A stretch of 64,000 nt of DNA from Burkholderia lata (GCF_000012945.1 NC_007510.1:2418001-2482000), one strand, 5' to 3'. Positions 8,327 to 18,853 are shown, counted from the stretch's first letter. The notes: generated from the sequence alone by a model not told the origin. A program made the numbers and translations.

Positions 8327-9736
8327 TCAGGCCAGCGCGGCCTCGATGCGCGACACCACGACATCGCGACCGAACAGCACGAGCACCGCATCGATCGACG
8401 GCGTGTGCGTCGTACCGGCCACCAGCAGGCGCACCGGCATCGCGAGTTGCGGCATCTTCAGCTTGTGCGTGCCGAGCGTCGCCTTCAGCGCGGCGGACAC
8501 GGCCTCCTTGGTCCAGTCGGCCGCCTTCAGCGCAGCGACGAGATCGGCCAGCGCCGGACGCACCACATCGGTCACGTGCTGTGCAAGCGCATCGGCTTCC
8601 GGTGCCGGCACACGATAGAACATCGTGGCGCCTTCCGCGATCTCCTTGACCGTCGTCGCGCGATCCTTCATCAGCCCGACCACCGCTTCGAGCGCAGGGC
8701 CCGTCGCGATCGCCGCATCGTCGATGCCGAGGGCGGCGAGGAACGGCTTCGCCAGCTCGGCGAGGCGCGCGTTGTCCGCTTCCTTGATGTAATGCGCGTT
8801 CAGCCAGCTCAGCTTGCTGTGGTCGTACTGCGCGGGCGACTTGCCGAGATGCTCGAGATCGAACCATTCGACGAACTGCTCGCGCGAGAAGATCTCGGCG
8901 TCGCCGTGCGACCAGCCGAGGCGCGCGAGATAGTTGACGACGGCTTCAGGCAGGAAGCCCGCGTCGCGGTACGCCATCACGCTCATCGCGCCATGGCGCT
9001 TGCTCATCTTCTCGCCCTGCTCGTTCAGCACGGTCGGCAGGTGCGCGTAGACGGGCGGCTCGCCGCCGAGCGCATTCAGGATGTTGATCTGGCGCGGCGT
9101 GTTGTTCACGTGGTCATCGCCACGGATCACGTGCGTTATGCCCATGTCCATGTCGTCCACCACCACGCAGAAGTTGTAGATCGGCGTGCCGTCCGGGCGC
9201 GCGATCACGAGGTCGTCGAGCTCTTCATTCGAGATCTCGACACGCCCCTTCACGGCGTCGTCCCACACGACCGTGCCGGTCAGCGGATTGCGGAAGCGCA
9301 GCACCGGCTTCACGCCGGCCGGCGGCTCCGGCAGCACCTTGCCGGGCTCCGGACGCCACGTGCCGTCATAGCGCGGCTTCAGGCCGGCCTCGCGCTGGCG
9401 TTCGCGCAGCGCGTCGAGTTCCTCGGCCGACATGTAGCACGGGTACGCGAGGCCCTTTTCGAGCATCTGCGCGATCACCTCGCGATAGCGGTCCATCCGC
9501 TGCATCTGATAGATCGGGCCTTCGTCGAAATCCAGGCCGAGCCACTGCATCCCATCGAGGATCGCGTCGACTGCTTCCTGCGACGAGCGCTCGACGTCGG
9601 TATCCTCGATGCGCAGCACGAACGTGCCCTTCATCTTGCGGGCGAACGCCCACGGATAGAGTGCGGAGCGGATGTTGCCGAGGTGGATGAAGCCGGTGGG
9701 GCTCGGCGCGAAGCGGGTACGGACAGGACGGGTCAT
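8327..9736 (-). CDS. gltX: Glutamyl-tRNA synthetase
   Basis: A 469-residue class I synthetase charging tRNA-Glu. It begins [20 protein letters not shown], where the HIGH-type signature is seen, and the KMSKS-type loop is EKMSKRHGA at about residue 245. Conserved [13 protein letters not shown] and [14 protein letters not shown] are also present. Length is normal for a discriminating bacterial GluRS. The frame is open to 10261, but ATG 9736 is where the conserved N-terminus begins. It lies 128 bp upstream of a tRNA array with three copies of its own substrate tRNA-Glu, on the same strand; readthrough into the array cannot be excluded. Confidence 0.97.
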   Translation of the reverse strand: MTRPVRTRFAPSPTGFIHLGNIRSALYPWAFARKMKGTFVLRIEDTDVERSSQEAVDAILDGMQWLGLDFDEGPIYQMQRMDRYREVIAQMLEKGLAYPCYMSAEELDALRERQREAGLKPRYDGTWRPEPGKVLPEPPAGVKPVLRFRNPLTGTVVWDDAVKGRVEISNEELDDLVIARPDGTPIYNFCVVVDDMDMGITHVIRGDDHVNNTPRQINILNALGGEPPVYAHLPTVLNEQGEKMSKRHGAMSVMAYRDAGFLPEAVVNYLARLGWSHGDAEIFSREQFVEWFDLEHLGKSPAQYDHSKLSWLNAHYIKEADNARLAELAKPFLAALGIDDAAIATGPALEAVVGLMKDRATTVKEIAEGATMFYRVPAPEADALAQHVTDVVRPALADLVAALKAADWTKEAVSAALKATLGTHKLKMPQLAMPVRLLVAGTTHTPSIDAVLVLFGRDVVVSRIEAALA

Positions 9737-10016
9737 AAACGGTAACTCGAACGCCTGGGGCGCATGAATGATTCGACGCGGGATCGACGGCGGCAGCCCG
9801 GACAGCAACGGGGCCGGCGACGCCCGGAACGGGAAAGAAGCCGGAATTATACTCGCGCCGGACATCGCGCCAAGCGCGCCGCTTGCTTTATGATGTGCGC
9901 GCCGCGGCCGCCAGCCGGCGCGGCGCCGGCCATACGGAACCTGCCGTACGGTCGCTCGGAACCTATCGCCGCCGCGGGCCGTGTAACCCGCCGCCAAGCC
10001 GCCGGAGAACCATTCG

Positions 10017-10943
10017 ATGTCGTCCCCTCGCCTGTCGCGCCGCCACTTCACGATCGCCGCCGCGTCCGCCAGCCTCGCCGCCTGCACGTCGTTCGGCGAC
10101 AAATCCCGCCCGGACAATGCGTCCGGCGCCACGCAGCCGCACGAAAAGCCCGTGAAGATCGGCATCGCGCTCGGCGGCGGCGCCGCGCGCGGCTTCTCGC
10201 ACATCGGCGTGCTGAAGGCGCTCGAGGCGCGCGGCATCCCGGTCGAAATCGTCGCAGGCACGAGCGCGGGCTCGGTGGTCGGCGCACTCTATGCGTCGGG
10301 CATGAGCGCACTGCAGATCAACAAGATCGCGCTCGACATGGATCAGGCGGCGATCAGCGACTGGGCGCTGCCGTTCCGCTCGCGCGGGCTGCTGCAAGGC
10401 GTCGCGCTGCAGAACTTCCTGAACAAGACACTCAACAACCGGCCGATCGAGAAGATGGCGAAGCCGCTCGGCATCGTCGCGACCGATCTGCAGAACGGCC
10501 AGCCGATCCTGTTCCAGCAGGGCAATACGGGGCTCGCGGTGCGCGCGTCGTGCAGCGTGCCGTCGGTGTTCGAGCCGGTGAAGATCGGCAACCGCGAGTA
10601 TGTCGACGGCGGCCTCGTGAGCCCGGTACCCGCGTCGTACGCGCGCAAGATGGGCGCGAGCTTCGTGATCGCGGTCGACATCTCGGCCCGGCCGGACGGC
10701 GCGGCAACCAACAACCCGATCGAGATGCTGCTGCAGACCTTCACGATCATGGGCCAGACGATCAAGACCTACGAGCTCGACAAATATGCGGACGTCGTGA
10801 TCCGCCCGAACCTCAACGCGATGGGCGGCAGCGACTTCAACCAGCGCAACGCGGCGATTCTCGCGGGCGAGGAAGCCGTCGCGCGCATCATGCCGGAACT
10901 GCAGCGCAAGCTGGCGGCAGCACGTGGCGTGACTGCCGCGTAA
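10017..10943 (+). CDS. Patatin-like phospholipase, lipoprotein
   Basis: A 308-residue protein. The N-terminus has a twin-arginine-like [17 protein letters not shown] with lipobox cysteine Cys23, so it is probably lipidated and may be Tat-exported. The patatin domain follows: oxyanion loop GGGAARG (53-59), nucleophile GTSAG with Ser83, and DGG with Asp197, the Ser-Asp dyad of the family. RssA-like members are this size. Predicted to hydrolyse acyl ester lipids in the envelope; the substrate is unknown. A GGAGA Shine-Dalgarno precedes ATG 10017. It is divergent from gltX across 280 bp with no other recognised element. Confidence 0.92.
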   Translation: MSSPRLSRRHFTIAAASASLAACTSFGDKSRPDNASGATQPHEKPVKIGIALGGGAARGFSHIGVLKALEARGIPVEIVAGTSAGSVVGALYASGMSALQINKIALDMDQAAISDWALPFRSRGLLQGVALQNFLNKTLNNRPIEKMAKPLGIVATDLQNGQPILFQQGNTGLAVRASCSVPSVFEPVKIGNREYVDGGLVSPVPASYARKMGASFVIAVDISARPDGAATNNPIEMLLQTFTIMGQTIKTYELDKYADVVIRPNLNAMGGSDFNQRNAAILAGEEAVARIMPELQRKLAAARGVTAA

Positions 10944-11030
10944 GCATGCGATGGCGCAGGCCGGCGCGTGCCGCCGGCCCGCAAACGGCGGAGCAACGGT
11001 CAACTCCCCGTTTGCACCGCCCCAAAACAA

Positions 11031-11064
11031 AAAACCCTGCCGCCTTTCGGTGACAGGGTTTTTT
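11031..11064. terminator. Terminator between the patatin and NlpC/P60 genes
   Basis: AACCCTG...CAGGGTT stem with one mismatch and a TTTC loop, A-run on one side and T6 on the other; it serves both convergent genes. Confidence 0.82.
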
Positions 11065-11091
11065 CGATCCGGCCGGACTGGCCGTCGAACG

Positions 11092-11766
11092 TCAGTTGTT
11101 GCCGTTCGCCGAATCGTCGCCGATCGTCGCGCGCACGCGCTGACGCAGGTCTTCCGGCTTCATCGGGAACTCCGATTCCAGCCGGCGCGCGCCGGTGAAA
11201 CGCTTTTCCCAGTAGCCGCTGTCGAGATCGTCGACGCGGATGGTGCTGCCCGTCGACGGCGAGTGCACGAACTTGTTGTCGCCGATGTAGATGCCGACGT
11301 GCGAGAACGTACGGCGCATCGTGTTGAAGAACACGAGGTCGCCCGGCTTCAGGTTGCTCATGCTCACCTTCTCGCCGACGCGGCTCATCTCTTCCGCACG
11401 GCGCGGCAGCGACATGCCGAGCGTGTCCTGGAACACGTAGCGCACGAAGCCGCTGCAGTCGAGGCCCGAATCCGGCGAGTTGCCGCCCCAGCGATAGCGC
11501 ACGCCGATCATGTTCAGCGCGCCGACGACCACGTCGCCTGCCTTGCCGGCCATGCCCGCGAGGAACGACTTCGCGCCGCCGCTCGACGGCTGCGCGCTGG
11601 TCTGCTGGAGGGAGGAATTCGACGCGTTCTGCGTCGAATTCGTGACATTTTGGTTAAAACTGCTGACTTCGTCGGCGAACGCGCCGGGAGCTGCTGCAAA
11701 CAGGGCGCCGATGAACAGCCCGGCGATGGTGCGCGCGCATGCCTGGGTCAGGGATCGATGCTGCAT
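11092..11766 (-). CDS. NlpC/P60 family peptidoglycan endopeptidase
   Basis: A 224-residue secreted protein. Residues 1-31 form a signal peptide ending AFA. A Ser/Asn/Gln-rich linker (about 33-63) is followed by the NlpC/P60 domain with catalytic Cys104 (DCSGF), His156 (SHVGIYIG) and His168 (VHSP). Domains of this type cleave peptide stems of peptidoglycan in the periplasm. No separate wall-binding domain is seen. The upstream stretch to yejF (11767-11894) is AT-rich and probably carries its promoter. Confidence 0.93.
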   Translation of the reverse strand: MQHRSLTQACARTIAGLFIGALFAAAPGAFADEVSSFNQNVTNSTQNASNSSLQQTSAQPSSGGAKSFLAGMAGKAGDVVVGALNMIGVRYRWGGNSPDSGLDCSGFVRYVFQDTLGMSLPRRAEEMSRVGEKVSMSNLKPGDLVFFNTMRRTFSHVGIYIGDNKFVHSPSTGSTIRVDDLDSGYWEKRFTGARRLESEFPMKPEDLRQRVRATIGDDSANGNN

Positions 11767-11894
11767 TGGTCGATGGAATTTGCTTAAAAATCAGCTGATT
11801 GGCGGAAAATTTCGGTCGATACTAGCCAGCGCGTAATCGTTTGTCAAAACAAATTAATAAATACAATCGAGATGGTCAGACCATTGGCGGCCTA

Positions 11895-13517
11895 TCACGC
11901 TTTCCAGACCGCTTTCAACAGCTTTTGTGTGTAAGGATGTGACGGTCTTGTGAAGATGTCGGCCACCTCCCCCGACTCGACGACGGCCCCGTCCTGCATC
12001 ACCGCGACGCGGTGCGCCATCGCCCCGATCACCTCCAGGTCATGGCTGATGAAGACATAGCCGAGGTTGTATTTCTGTTGCAAATTCGCGAGCAGTTTCA
12101 GCACCTGCTGCTGGATCGACACGTCGAGCGCGGACGTCGGCTCGTCGAGGATCAGGATGCGCGGCTCCAGCACCAGCGCGCGCGCGATCGCGATCCGCTG
12201 GCGCTGCCCGCCCGAGAATTCGTGTGGATAACGGTGCAGCACCGTGCGGTCGAGGCCGACTTCGCGCAGCACCGCGAGCGACTTCGTACGGCGCGCATCG
12301 GGCGTCATGTCCGGGCGATGCAGCTCGAGCCCCTCGCCGACGATCCGCTCGATCGTGTGACGCGGCGAAAGCGAACTGAACGGATCCTGAAAGACAACCT
12401 GCATGTTCGAACGCAGCGCAGTTTGTTCGCGTCCGCGATAGGTCGACAGTGCGCGCCCCTGGAATTCGATCGTGCCGCCGGCCGTCTTCTGCAGGCCGAG
12501 CAGCGCCATCGCGAGCGTCGACTTGCCCGACCCCGATTCGCCGACGATGCCGAGCGTCTCGCCCTGCCGCACCGACACCGACACGTCCGCGACGGCCGTC
12601 ACCGGCACCGAGCCGAACCAGCCCGCGATGCCCGGCCGCTTGCGCGCGAACTGCACGCTCACGTGGTGCGCATCGAGCACGACGGGCGCGATCGGCATCA
12701 CCGGCGTGACCGCACGTTGCGGCCGGCTGTTCAGCAGCCGCTGCGTGTACGGATGCTCAGGTTCCGCGAAGATCCGCTCGACGGGCCCGCTCTCGACGAG
12801 CCGGCCATGCTCCATCACCGCGACGCGATCCGCGAAGTGCCGCACGAGATTCAGGTCGTGCGTGATCAGCAGGATCGCCATCCCGCGCTTTTCCGCTTCC
12901 TCGCGCTGCAGTTCCAGCAGCAGATCGACGATCTGCGCGCGGATCGTCACGTCGAGCGCGGTGGTCGGCTCGTCGGCCAGCAGCAGGCGCGGCCGGCAGG
13001 CGAGTGCCATCGCGATCATCGCGCGCTGGCGCTGACCGCCCGACAACTGGTGCGGATAGCTGTCGACCCGCTTCTCCGGCTCCGCGATGCCCGTGCGCGC
13101 CAGCAACGCGATCGCGCGCTTGCGCGCCTCGACCGCCGATACGCCGTCGTGCAGCACGATCGTCTCGCCGATCTGCACGCCGATCGTATACAGCGGGTTG
13201 AGCGCGGTCATCGGCTCCTGGAAGATCATCGCGATGTCCGAGCCGCGCAGCCCGCGCATCTCGCGCTCGCTCTTCGCCACCAGGTCCTGCCCCGCGAAGC
13301 GGATCGTGCCGCTCACGTCGGCATCGCGCAGCAGCCGCAGGATCGACAGCGCGGTCACGCTCTTGCCCGAACCCGACTCGCCGACCAGCGCGACACGCTC
13401 GCCGCGGCCGATCGCGAGCGTCACGTCGTCCACCGCGACCGTGTCGCCGAAGCGCACATGCAGATGCTCGAGCGCCAGCAGCGGCTCCTGCTGCGTCGAT
13501 ACAACCGGTTCGCTCAT
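11895..13517 (-). CDS. yejF: Peptide ABC importer ATPase (two fused ABC domains)
   Basis: A 540-residue protein with two complete ABC cassettes. Each has a Walker A GESGSGKS, a signature (LSGGQRQR in the first half, FSGGQRQR in the second) and a Walker B ([24 protein letters not shown]). This tandem layout is the YejF type that powers YejABEF import of oligopeptides, in E. coli also microcin C. The ATG at 13517 overlaps the stop of yejE as ATGA, indicating translational coupling. Last gene of the yejA-yejB-yejE-yejF operon. Confidence 0.96.
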   Translation of the reverse strand: MSEPVVSTQQEPLLALEHLHVRFGDTVAVDDVTLAIGRGERVALVGESGSGKSVTALSILRLLRDADVSGTIRFAGQDLVAKSEREMRGLRGSDIAMIFQEPMTALNPLYTIGVQIGETIVLHDGVSAVEARKRAIALLARTGIAEPEKRVDSYPHQLSGGQRQRAMIAMALACRPRLLLADEPTTALDVTIRAQIVDLLLELQREEAEKRGMAILLITHDLNLVRHFADRVAVMEHGRLVESGPVERIFAEPEHPYTQRLLNSRPQRAVTPVMPIAPVVLDAHHVSVQFARKRPGIAGWFGSVPVTAVADVSVSVRQGETLGIVGESGSGKSTLAMALLGLQKTAGGTIEFQGRALSTYRGREQTALRSNMQVVFQDPFSSLSPRHTIERIVGEGLELHRPDMTPDARRTKSLAVLREVGLDRTVLHRYPHEFSGGQRQRIAIARALVLEPRILILDEPTSALDVSIQQQVLKLLANLQQKYNLGYVFISHDLEVIGAMAHRVAVMQDGAVVESGEVADIFTRPSHPYTQKLLKAVWKA

Positions 13518-14611
13518 CGCTGGCCTCCCGCCGCACGTACCGAATCGGCGATCCGCGTGTCGAGCGCATTGCGCAGCGCATCGCCCATGAAGGTCAGCAG
13601 CAGCAGCGTCGCGACCAGCACGCCGAACGTCGACAGCGAGATCCACCAGGCGTCGAGGTTGCCCTTGCCCTGCGCAAGCAGCTCGCCGAGGCTCGGGGTC
13701 GGCGGCGGCACGCCGAGCCCGAGGAAATCGAGGCTCGTGAGCGCGAGGATCGAGCCGCTCATCCGGAACGGCAGGAACGTGATGACCGGCGTGAGACTGT
13801 TCGGCAGCACATGCCGCCAGATGATCTGCCAGTTCGTGAGCCCCATCGCGCGCGCCGCACGCACGTAGTCCTGCGTGCGGTTGCGCAGGAATTCCGCGCG
13901 CACGTAGTCGGCGAGCCCGATCCAGCCGAACAGCGACAGCAGCACGATCAGCAGCAGGAAGCTCGGCTCGAAGATCGACGCGAAGATGATCAGCAGGTAC
14001 AGCTCGGGCAGCGAGCTCCAGATCTCGATCAGCCGCTGCCCGACGATGTCGATGCGCCCGCCGAAGAAGCCCTGCACGGCGCCCGCGGCAATCCCGAGCA
14101 GCGTACCGATCACGGTCAGGATCAGCCCGAACTCGACCGACACGCGGAACCCGTACACGAGCCGCGCCAGCAGGTCGCGCCCCTGCGCGTCGGTGCCGAG
14201 CCAGTTCGCGCGCGACGGCGGCGCGGGGTTCGGCACGTTCGAGAAGTAGTTCAGCGTGTCGTAGTAGTAACGATTCGGCGGGTAGACGACGAAGTTGCCG
14301 GGCGCCTCGAGCCGCTTGCGCACGTACGGGTCGAGGTAGTCGGCCGGCGTCGGGAAGTCACCGCCGAAGGTCGTCTCCGGATACGCATGGAACAGCGGGA
14401 AATAGTACTGGCCGTCGTAACGCACGACGAGCGGCTTGTCGTTCGACCACAGCGGCGCGGCCACGCTCGCGGCGAAGGCCACGAAAAAGATCACGAAGCT
14501 CCAGTAGCCGAGGCGCTGTTGCCTGAAGCGCTGCCACACGCGGCGCGCGGGCGACGGCGACACGCGGGCGCGCGCCGCATCGATGCGGGATGACACGACG
14601 GCCCGGTTCAT
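13514..14611 (-). CDS. yejE: Peptide ABC importer permease
   Basis: A 365-residue inner-membrane protein. One N-terminal transmembrane helix is followed by a large periplasmic stretch and a BPD-type permease core with the EAA-loop region RAARAMGLTNWQIIWRHVLP. YejE members share the long YFPLFHAYPETTFGGDFPTPADYLDPYV-type periplasmic segment seen here. A GAGGTG Shine-Dalgarno precedes ATG 14611. The stop codon overlaps the yejF start; yejB ends 48 bp upstream. Confidence 0.95.
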   Translation of the reverse strand: MNRAVVSSRIDAARARVSPSPARRVWQRFRQQRLGYWSFVIFFVAFAASVAAPLWSNDKPLVVRYDGQYYFPLFHAYPETTFGGDFPTPADYLDPYVRKRLEAPGNFVVYPPNRYYYDTLNYFSNVPNPAPPSRANWLGTDAQGRDLLARLVYGFRVSVEFGLILTVIGTLLGIAAGAVQGFFGGRIDIVGQRLIEIWSSLPELYLLIIFASIFEPSFLLLIVLLSLFGWIGLADYVRAEFLRNRTQDYVRAARAMGLTNWQIIWRHVLPNSLTPVITFLPFRMSGSILALTSLDFLGLGVPPPTPSLGELLAQGKGNLDAWWISLSTFGVLVATLLLLTFMGDALRNALDTRIADSVRAAGGQR

Positions 14612-14659
14612 CGCGCACCTCGCCCGGTGACGCCGGGCATGCAGACGGACGGTTTCATG

Positions 14660-15703
14660 TCAGCGCTCCAGGGTGTCGAATTGAATGCGCGGATCGACCC
14701 ACACATAGCAGAGATCGGAGACCAGCTTGGTCGCGAGCCCGATCAGCGTGAACAGGTACAGCGTGCCGAGCACGACCGGATAGTCGCGCCGCACGACCGA
14801 TTCATACGACAGCAGCCCGAGGCCGTCGAGCGAGAACAGCGTCTCGATCAGCAGGCTGCCCGTGAAGAACGCGCCGATGAACGCAGCCGGGAAGCCGACG
14901 ATCAGCGGCAGCATCGCGTTGCGGAACACGTGCTTCCACAGCACGCTGCGCTCGGAGAGCCCCTTCGCGCGCGCGGTCAGCACGTATTGCCGGCGGATCT
15001 GGTCGAGGAACGCATTCTTCGTCAGCATCGTGATGACCGCGAAGCTGCCGACCACCGACGCCGTGATCGGCAGTGCGATATGCCACAGGTAGTCGAGCAC
15101 CTTGCCGACGAGCGACAGCTGCGCGAAGTTGTCCGACGTGAGCCCGCGCAGCGGGAACAGCTGCCAGAACGAGCCGCCGCCGAACAGCACGAGCAGCAGC
15201 ACACCGAGCACGAAGCCCGGAATCGCATAGCCGATGAGCACGACGAGGCTCGTCGCGACATCGAACGGCGAGCCGTTGCGCACCGCCTTCGCGATGCCGA
15301 GCGGCACCGATATCAGGTACGTGAGGAAGAACGTCCACAGCCCGATGCTGATCGACACGGGCAGCTTCTGCACGACCAGCGACCACACGCTCTGGTGGCG
15401 GAAGTAACTGTCGCCGAGATCGAAGCGCGCGAAGCGCTTCAGCATCAGCCAGTAGCGTTCGAGCGGCGGTTTGTCGAAACCGTACAGCGCCTTGAGCTGC
15501 GCGAGCTGCTGCGCGTCGACGCCGGTGTGCGCACGCATCCCGAACGGCACCGCGCCCTGCTCCGTCGCGCCCTTGCGCAATTCCTGCACGGCCTGTTCGA
15601 CGGGGCCGCCCGGCACGAACTGGATCACCGCGAACGTGAGGGTCAGCACGCCGATGAGCGTCGGGATCATCAGCAGCAGGCGTTTGAGGATGTAGCTCCA
15701 CAT
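14660..15703 (-). CDS. yejB: Peptide ABC importer permease
   Basis: A 347-residue permease starting MWSYILKRLLLMIPTLIGVL, the usual first helix of DppB/YejB proteins. The EAA loop is TARAKGLSERSVLWKHVFRN. The frame is open to 15838, but the conserved start is at 15703. It lies 52 bp downstream of yejA and pairs with YejE to form the channel. Confidence 0.95.
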   Translation of the reverse strand: MWSYILKRLLLMIPTLIGVLTLTFAVIQFVPGGPVEQAVQELRKGATEQGAVPFGMRAHTGVDAQQLAQLKALYGFDKPPLERYWLMLKRFARFDLGDSYFRHQSVWSLVVQKLPVSISIGLWTFFLTYLISVPLGIAKAVRNGSPFDVATSLVVLIGYAIPGFVLGVLLLVLFGGGSFWQLFPLRGLTSDNFAQLSLVGKVLDYLWHIALPITASVVGSFAVITMLTKNAFLDQIRRQYVLTARAKGLSERSVLWKHVFRNAMLPLIVGFPAAFIGAFFTGSLLIETLFSLDGLGLLSYESVVRRDYPVVLGTLYLFTLIGLATKLVSDLCYVWVDPRIQFDTLER

Positions 15704-15755
15704 AGGGCGTCGACTCGCGTTCGGTAGGCGGGGTTGGACGTAGGGGCGGCGTGGC

Positions 15756-17627
15756 TCAGTGATCGGGCTTCGCCCACCAGGTCGACACGACCCAGCCCTC
15801 GGCCGAATAGTACAGCGGCAGCGTCTGCGGATAGGCAAGCGTGCGCTTGTACGCGACCCGGTGCGTCGTGCTGTACCACTGCGGGACTGCGTAGTAGCCG
15901 TGCATCAGCACGCGGTCGAGCGCGTGCGTCGCATCGAGCAGGTCGTCGCGCGTCTGCGCGGTGCCGAGTGCGTGCAGCAATGCGTCGACGGCCGGCGACT
16001 TCAGTCCGATGAAGTTGTCGGAGCCCGGCTCGTCGGCGAACTTGCTCGCATAACGCGAGTATTGCTCGGCACCCGGCACCTGCACGCCCGGCAAACGGAT
16101 CGTCGTCATGTCGTAGTCGAACGCGTCGAGACGCTTTTGCAGGAGCGCGTAATCGGCCGTGCGAAAACGTGCGTCGATGCCGAGCTTCGCCAGATTGCGC
16201 TGGTACGCAGCCACGATCCCTTCCATCGCCGCGCCCGAATCGTCGAGGATCTCGAACGTAAACGGCTCGCCCTTCTCATTGCGCAGCGCGCCGTCGCGAT
16301 AGGTCCAGCCGGCCTGCGCGAGCAGTGCGCGCGCCTTCAGCAGGTTCGCGCGCAGCGAGCCCGGCGGGTTCGTGTTCGGCTGCGTGACCATCGGGCCGAA
16401 CACGGCCGGGTCGAGCTGCGCGCGCAGCGGCTCCAGCAGCTTCAGCTCGCCGGGGCCGGGCGTGCCGGTCGCCTGCAGGTCGGTGTCGGCGAAGTAGCTG
16501 TCCATGCGCGTGTAGGCGCTGTAGAACAGCTGGCGGTTCAGCCATTCGAAGTCGAATGCGAGGTCGAGCGCCTGACGCACGCGCACGTCGCGAAACAGCG
16601 GCCGGCGCAGGTTCATGAAGAAGCCCTGCATGCCGGCGCCGTTGTGCTGGCGGAATTCGCGCTTGACGAGCTCGCCGTTGTCGAAACGCTTGCCGACGTC
16701 GCGGCGTGTCCAGTTGCGCGCGATGTACTCGACGAGCACGTCGTATTCGCCGGCTTTGAACGCCTCGAGCCGCGCGACGCCGTCGCCATACAGCTTGTAG
16801 ACGATCCGCTCGAAGTTGTTGGTGCCCACCCGCACCGGCAGGTCGGCGCCCCAGTACGCCGGGTTACGCCGGTAAGTGATCGTCCGGCCGTTGTCGTAAT
16901 GGTCGATCAGGTACGGGCCGCTGCCGATCGGCTGCTCGAACGCGAGCTGGTCGAACGGGATGCGCGAGCCGTCCGCGCGCAATCCCCACTTGCGGGAAAA
17001 CACCGGCACGCCGCCGGCGATCAGCGGCAGTTCGCGGTTCGCGCTGCGGAACTCGAAGCGCACGGTGGCCGGGTCGACGACCACGGCCTTCGCGAGCTCC
17101 GCGAAATACGCGCCGAACTGCGGCGCGGCCTGCTTGCTCTTCAGCGTGTCGAACGAGAACTTGACGTCGTCGGCGGTGACGCGGTCGCCATTCGAGAAGC
17201 GCGCGCGCGGATTCAGGTGGAACGTGACCGAGCGGCGGTCCGGCGCGATGTCGATGTCGTCGGCAAGCAGCCCGTATGCGGATGCCGGCTCGTCCGAACT
17301 GCCGGTCGCGAGGCTCTCGAACAGCATGTCGATGCCCGGCGCGGGATTGCCGCGCATCGTGAACGGGTTGAACTTGTCGAACGACGTCAGCCGGTTCGGG
17401 TTCGCGAGCACCAGCGTGCCGCCCTTCGGCGCGTCGGGGTTGACGTAGTCGAAATGCTTGAAGCCCGGCGGATACTTCGGCTCGCCGTACTGCGCAATGG
17501 CGTAGACCGCATGCGCAGCGGTCGCGGCCAGCACCGCCTGCAGCACGAACACTGCTGCCGTGCGGCCGGCGGCCCGTACGGCACGGCGGACACGCGTGCC
17601 GGCGGCCCGGGGCGAACCCTTCGTCAT
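15756..17627 (-). CDS. yejA: Peptide ABC importer, periplasmic solute-binding protein
   Basis: A 623-residue family 5 extracellular solute-binding protein. A signal peptide ends near residue 41 (TAAHA); the mature part begins with IAQYGEPKYPPGFKHFDYVN. YejA hallmarks are the early YVNPDAPKGG motif and a length beyond 600. It is the substrate receptor of the importer. ATG 17627 is preferred over the upstream in-frame 17678 because the signal peptide fits. First gene of the operon; a terminator behind the facing minus-strand region lies at 17699-17721. Confidence 0.94.
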   Translation of the reverse strand: MTKGSPRAAGTRVRRAVRAAGRTAAVFVLQAVLAATAAHAVYAIAQYGEPKYPPGFKHFDYVNPDAPKGGTLVLANPNRLTSFDKFNPFTMRGNPAPGIDMLFESLATGSSDEPASAYGLLADDIDIAPDRRSVTFHLNPRARFSNGDRVTADDVKFSFDTLKSKQAAPQFGAYFAELAKAVVVDPATVRFEFRSANRELPLIAGGVPVFSRKWGLRADGSRIPFDQLAFEQPIGSGPYLIDHYDNGRTITYRRNPAYWGADLPVRVGTNNFERIVYKLYGDGVARLEAFKAGEYDVLVEYIARNWTRRDVGKRFDNGELVKREFRQHNGAGMQGFFMNLRRPLFRDVRVRQALDLAFDFEWLNRQLFYSAYTRMDSYFADTDLQATGTPGPGELKLLEPLRAQLDPAVFGPMVTQPNTNPPGSLRANLLKARALLAQAGWTYRDGALRNEKGEPFTFEILDDSGAAMEGIVAAYQRNLAKLGIDARFRTADYALLQKRLDAFDYDMTTIRLPGVQVPGAEQYSRYASKFADEPGSDNFIGLKSPAVDALLHALGTAQTRDDLLDATHALDRVLMHGYYAVPQWYSTTHRVAYKRTLAYPQTLPLYYSAEGWVVSTWWAKPDH

Positions 17628-17698
17628 AGAGGCCTTGTCGGTCGAATGAGGGTAGTAACGAGGGACGATTCTACCCACTCAAGCCGGCGAGCCAAAAG

Positions 17699-17721
17699 AA
17701 AACCGCCACGCGGGCGGTTTC
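17699..17721. terminator. Hairpin terminator upstream of yejA
   Basis: AACCGCC/GGCGGTT stem with 5-base loop and flanking A and T runs. On the minus strand it lies downstream of the proline-rich secreted protein gene (17767-18135) and probably ends that transcript. Confidence 0.75.
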
Positions 17722-17766
17722 TTCACGAGCGGATCGGGGGCGCGCATCAGGGGGGCGCCCTGCCGA

Positions 17767-18135
17767 TCAGTGCCAGCCGTTGTGGCGGCCGTTGTCCCAG
17801 TGGCCACGATCGCCACGATCGCCGCCCCAGCCGCGGCCGTGATGGCGGTACCACTCGTCACGGCCCCAGTAGCGACGGCCGTCCCAGTAGCGATCGCCAT
17901 GCCAGCCGATCACGATGGTCGGTCCCGGTGCGTAGACAGGGGCCGGCGCGTAGACCGGCGCAGGCTGATAGACGACCGGCGGCGGAGGCGGCGGCGCATA
18001 CACGGGTGCGGGCGCGACGTATACCGGCGCCGGAACGCCGAGATTGATCCCGACATTGACTCCCGCCATTGCTGCGCCCGACACGAGCAAGGCCGTCATA
18101 CCGGTCAAGAGCGAGGCAACACGCAAGGTCTTCAT
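17767..18135 (-). CDS. Proline-rich secreted protein, unknown function
   Basis: A 122-residue protein with a signal peptide (residues 1-23, ending AAMA). The mature part begins GVNVGINLGVPAPVY, then has repeated PAPVYAP units (about 34-72) and an aromatic/basic tail with YWDGRRYWGR and repeated GDRGD/GHWDN. Small YXWGXW-type envelope proteins of betaproteobacteria look similar. A GAGGAA Shine-Dalgarno precedes ATG 18135. No catalytic motif. Probably exported to periplasm or outer membrane; function unknown. Confidence 0.8.
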   Translation of the reverse strand: MKTLRVASLLTGMTALLVSGAAMAGVNVGINLGVPAPVYVAPAPVYAPPPPPPVVYQPAPVYAPAPVYAPGPTIVIGWHGDRYWDGRRYWGRDEWYRHHGRGWGGDRGDRGHWDNGRHNGWH

Positions 18136-18520
18136 GGATTCCTCTTCTGGTTGTGTCATGTGTGATTCGACTATAACGGCAAGCGCCGGTCCCGCATATT
18201 TCCACTTTGTAAGAACTGATGCGCGGCATCGCAACGGGAAGCTTGCGCTAACGTCTTGTAACAATCGACGGCCTGAATGCGGCATGCCGGCATCTTTCTG
18301 CCCACGCCTGCGCCCTTACCCATCGTCCGCATCCGGAACGGCGACATGCACCAAGCGCCGAATCATACTGCGTGTGTAGCACCCCATCCCCCTTTCGCTC
18401 GCCGGTATTCCCCCCCGCCTGCGTGCGCCGCGCGCCCTGACCGTGCCCGTCCTGCGGACGAAAAAAAAAGCGGCACTCGCGTGCCGCTTTTCCGGTTGGC
18501 GCTCCGCGCCGCAATGCCGC
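18136..18520. other. Intergenic region upstream of the proline-rich protein gene
   Basis: 385 bp with no supported gene. It should hold the promoter of the proline-rich protein gene; the cyo terminator lies at 18466-18491. Nothing else recognised. Confidence 0.6.
18466..18491 (-). terminator. Terminator of the cyo operon
   Basis: Perfect stem AAAAGCGGCAC/GTGCCGCTTTT with TCGC loop, 29 bp past the cyoD stop, T-run on the minus strand. It marks the operon as ending at cyoD without cyoE. Confidence 0.9.
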
Positions 18521-18853
18521 TCAGCGCGACATCATGTTCATGCTGACGTTGTGCATCACCCACAGCGTGCCGACGATCAGGATCGCCGCGGTCAGCACCG
18601 TGTAGCTGAACGCCATCACGTTCCAGCGCTGGCCCGACGAGCCGTTCATGTGCAGGAAGTACACGAGGTGCACGACGATCTGCACGAACGCGAGCACGGC
18701 AAGCGCAATCAGCGACGCATGCGGCGACAGCACGCCGCCCATCACGAGGCCGAACGACGCGGCTGTGAGCAGCACCGACAGGATGAAACCGGCGACGTAG
18801 CCGCCGACACTGCCGTGCCCTTCTTCGAGTTGAGACGAATGCGAATGGGCCAT
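18521..18853 (-). CDS. cyoD: Cytochrome bo3 quinol oxidase subunit IV
   Basis: A 110-residue inner-membrane protein with three predicted helices (VGGYVAGFILSVLLTAASFG; SLIALAVLAFVQIVVHLVYF; AFSYTVLTAAILIVGTLWVM) and the conserved HLVYFLHMN between helices 2 and 3. It assists assembly of the oxidase. It starts directly after the cyoC stop codon. Last gene of the operon. Confidence 0.95.
   Translation of the reverse strand: MAHSHSSQLEEGHGSVGGYVAGFILSVLLTAASFGLVMGGVLSPHASLIALAVLAFVQIVVHLVYFLHMNGSSGQRWNVMAFSYTVLTAAILIVGTLWVMHNVSMNMMSR

Noticed and set aside
12012..13868. A 618-codon plus-strand open frame
   Set aside because: Antisense to the yejF ABC protein, whose Walker and signature motifs are unambiguous.
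15759..18047. A 762-codon plus-strand open frame
   Set aside because: Antisense to yejA and the proline-rich protein; composition is that of a complementary-strand shadow.
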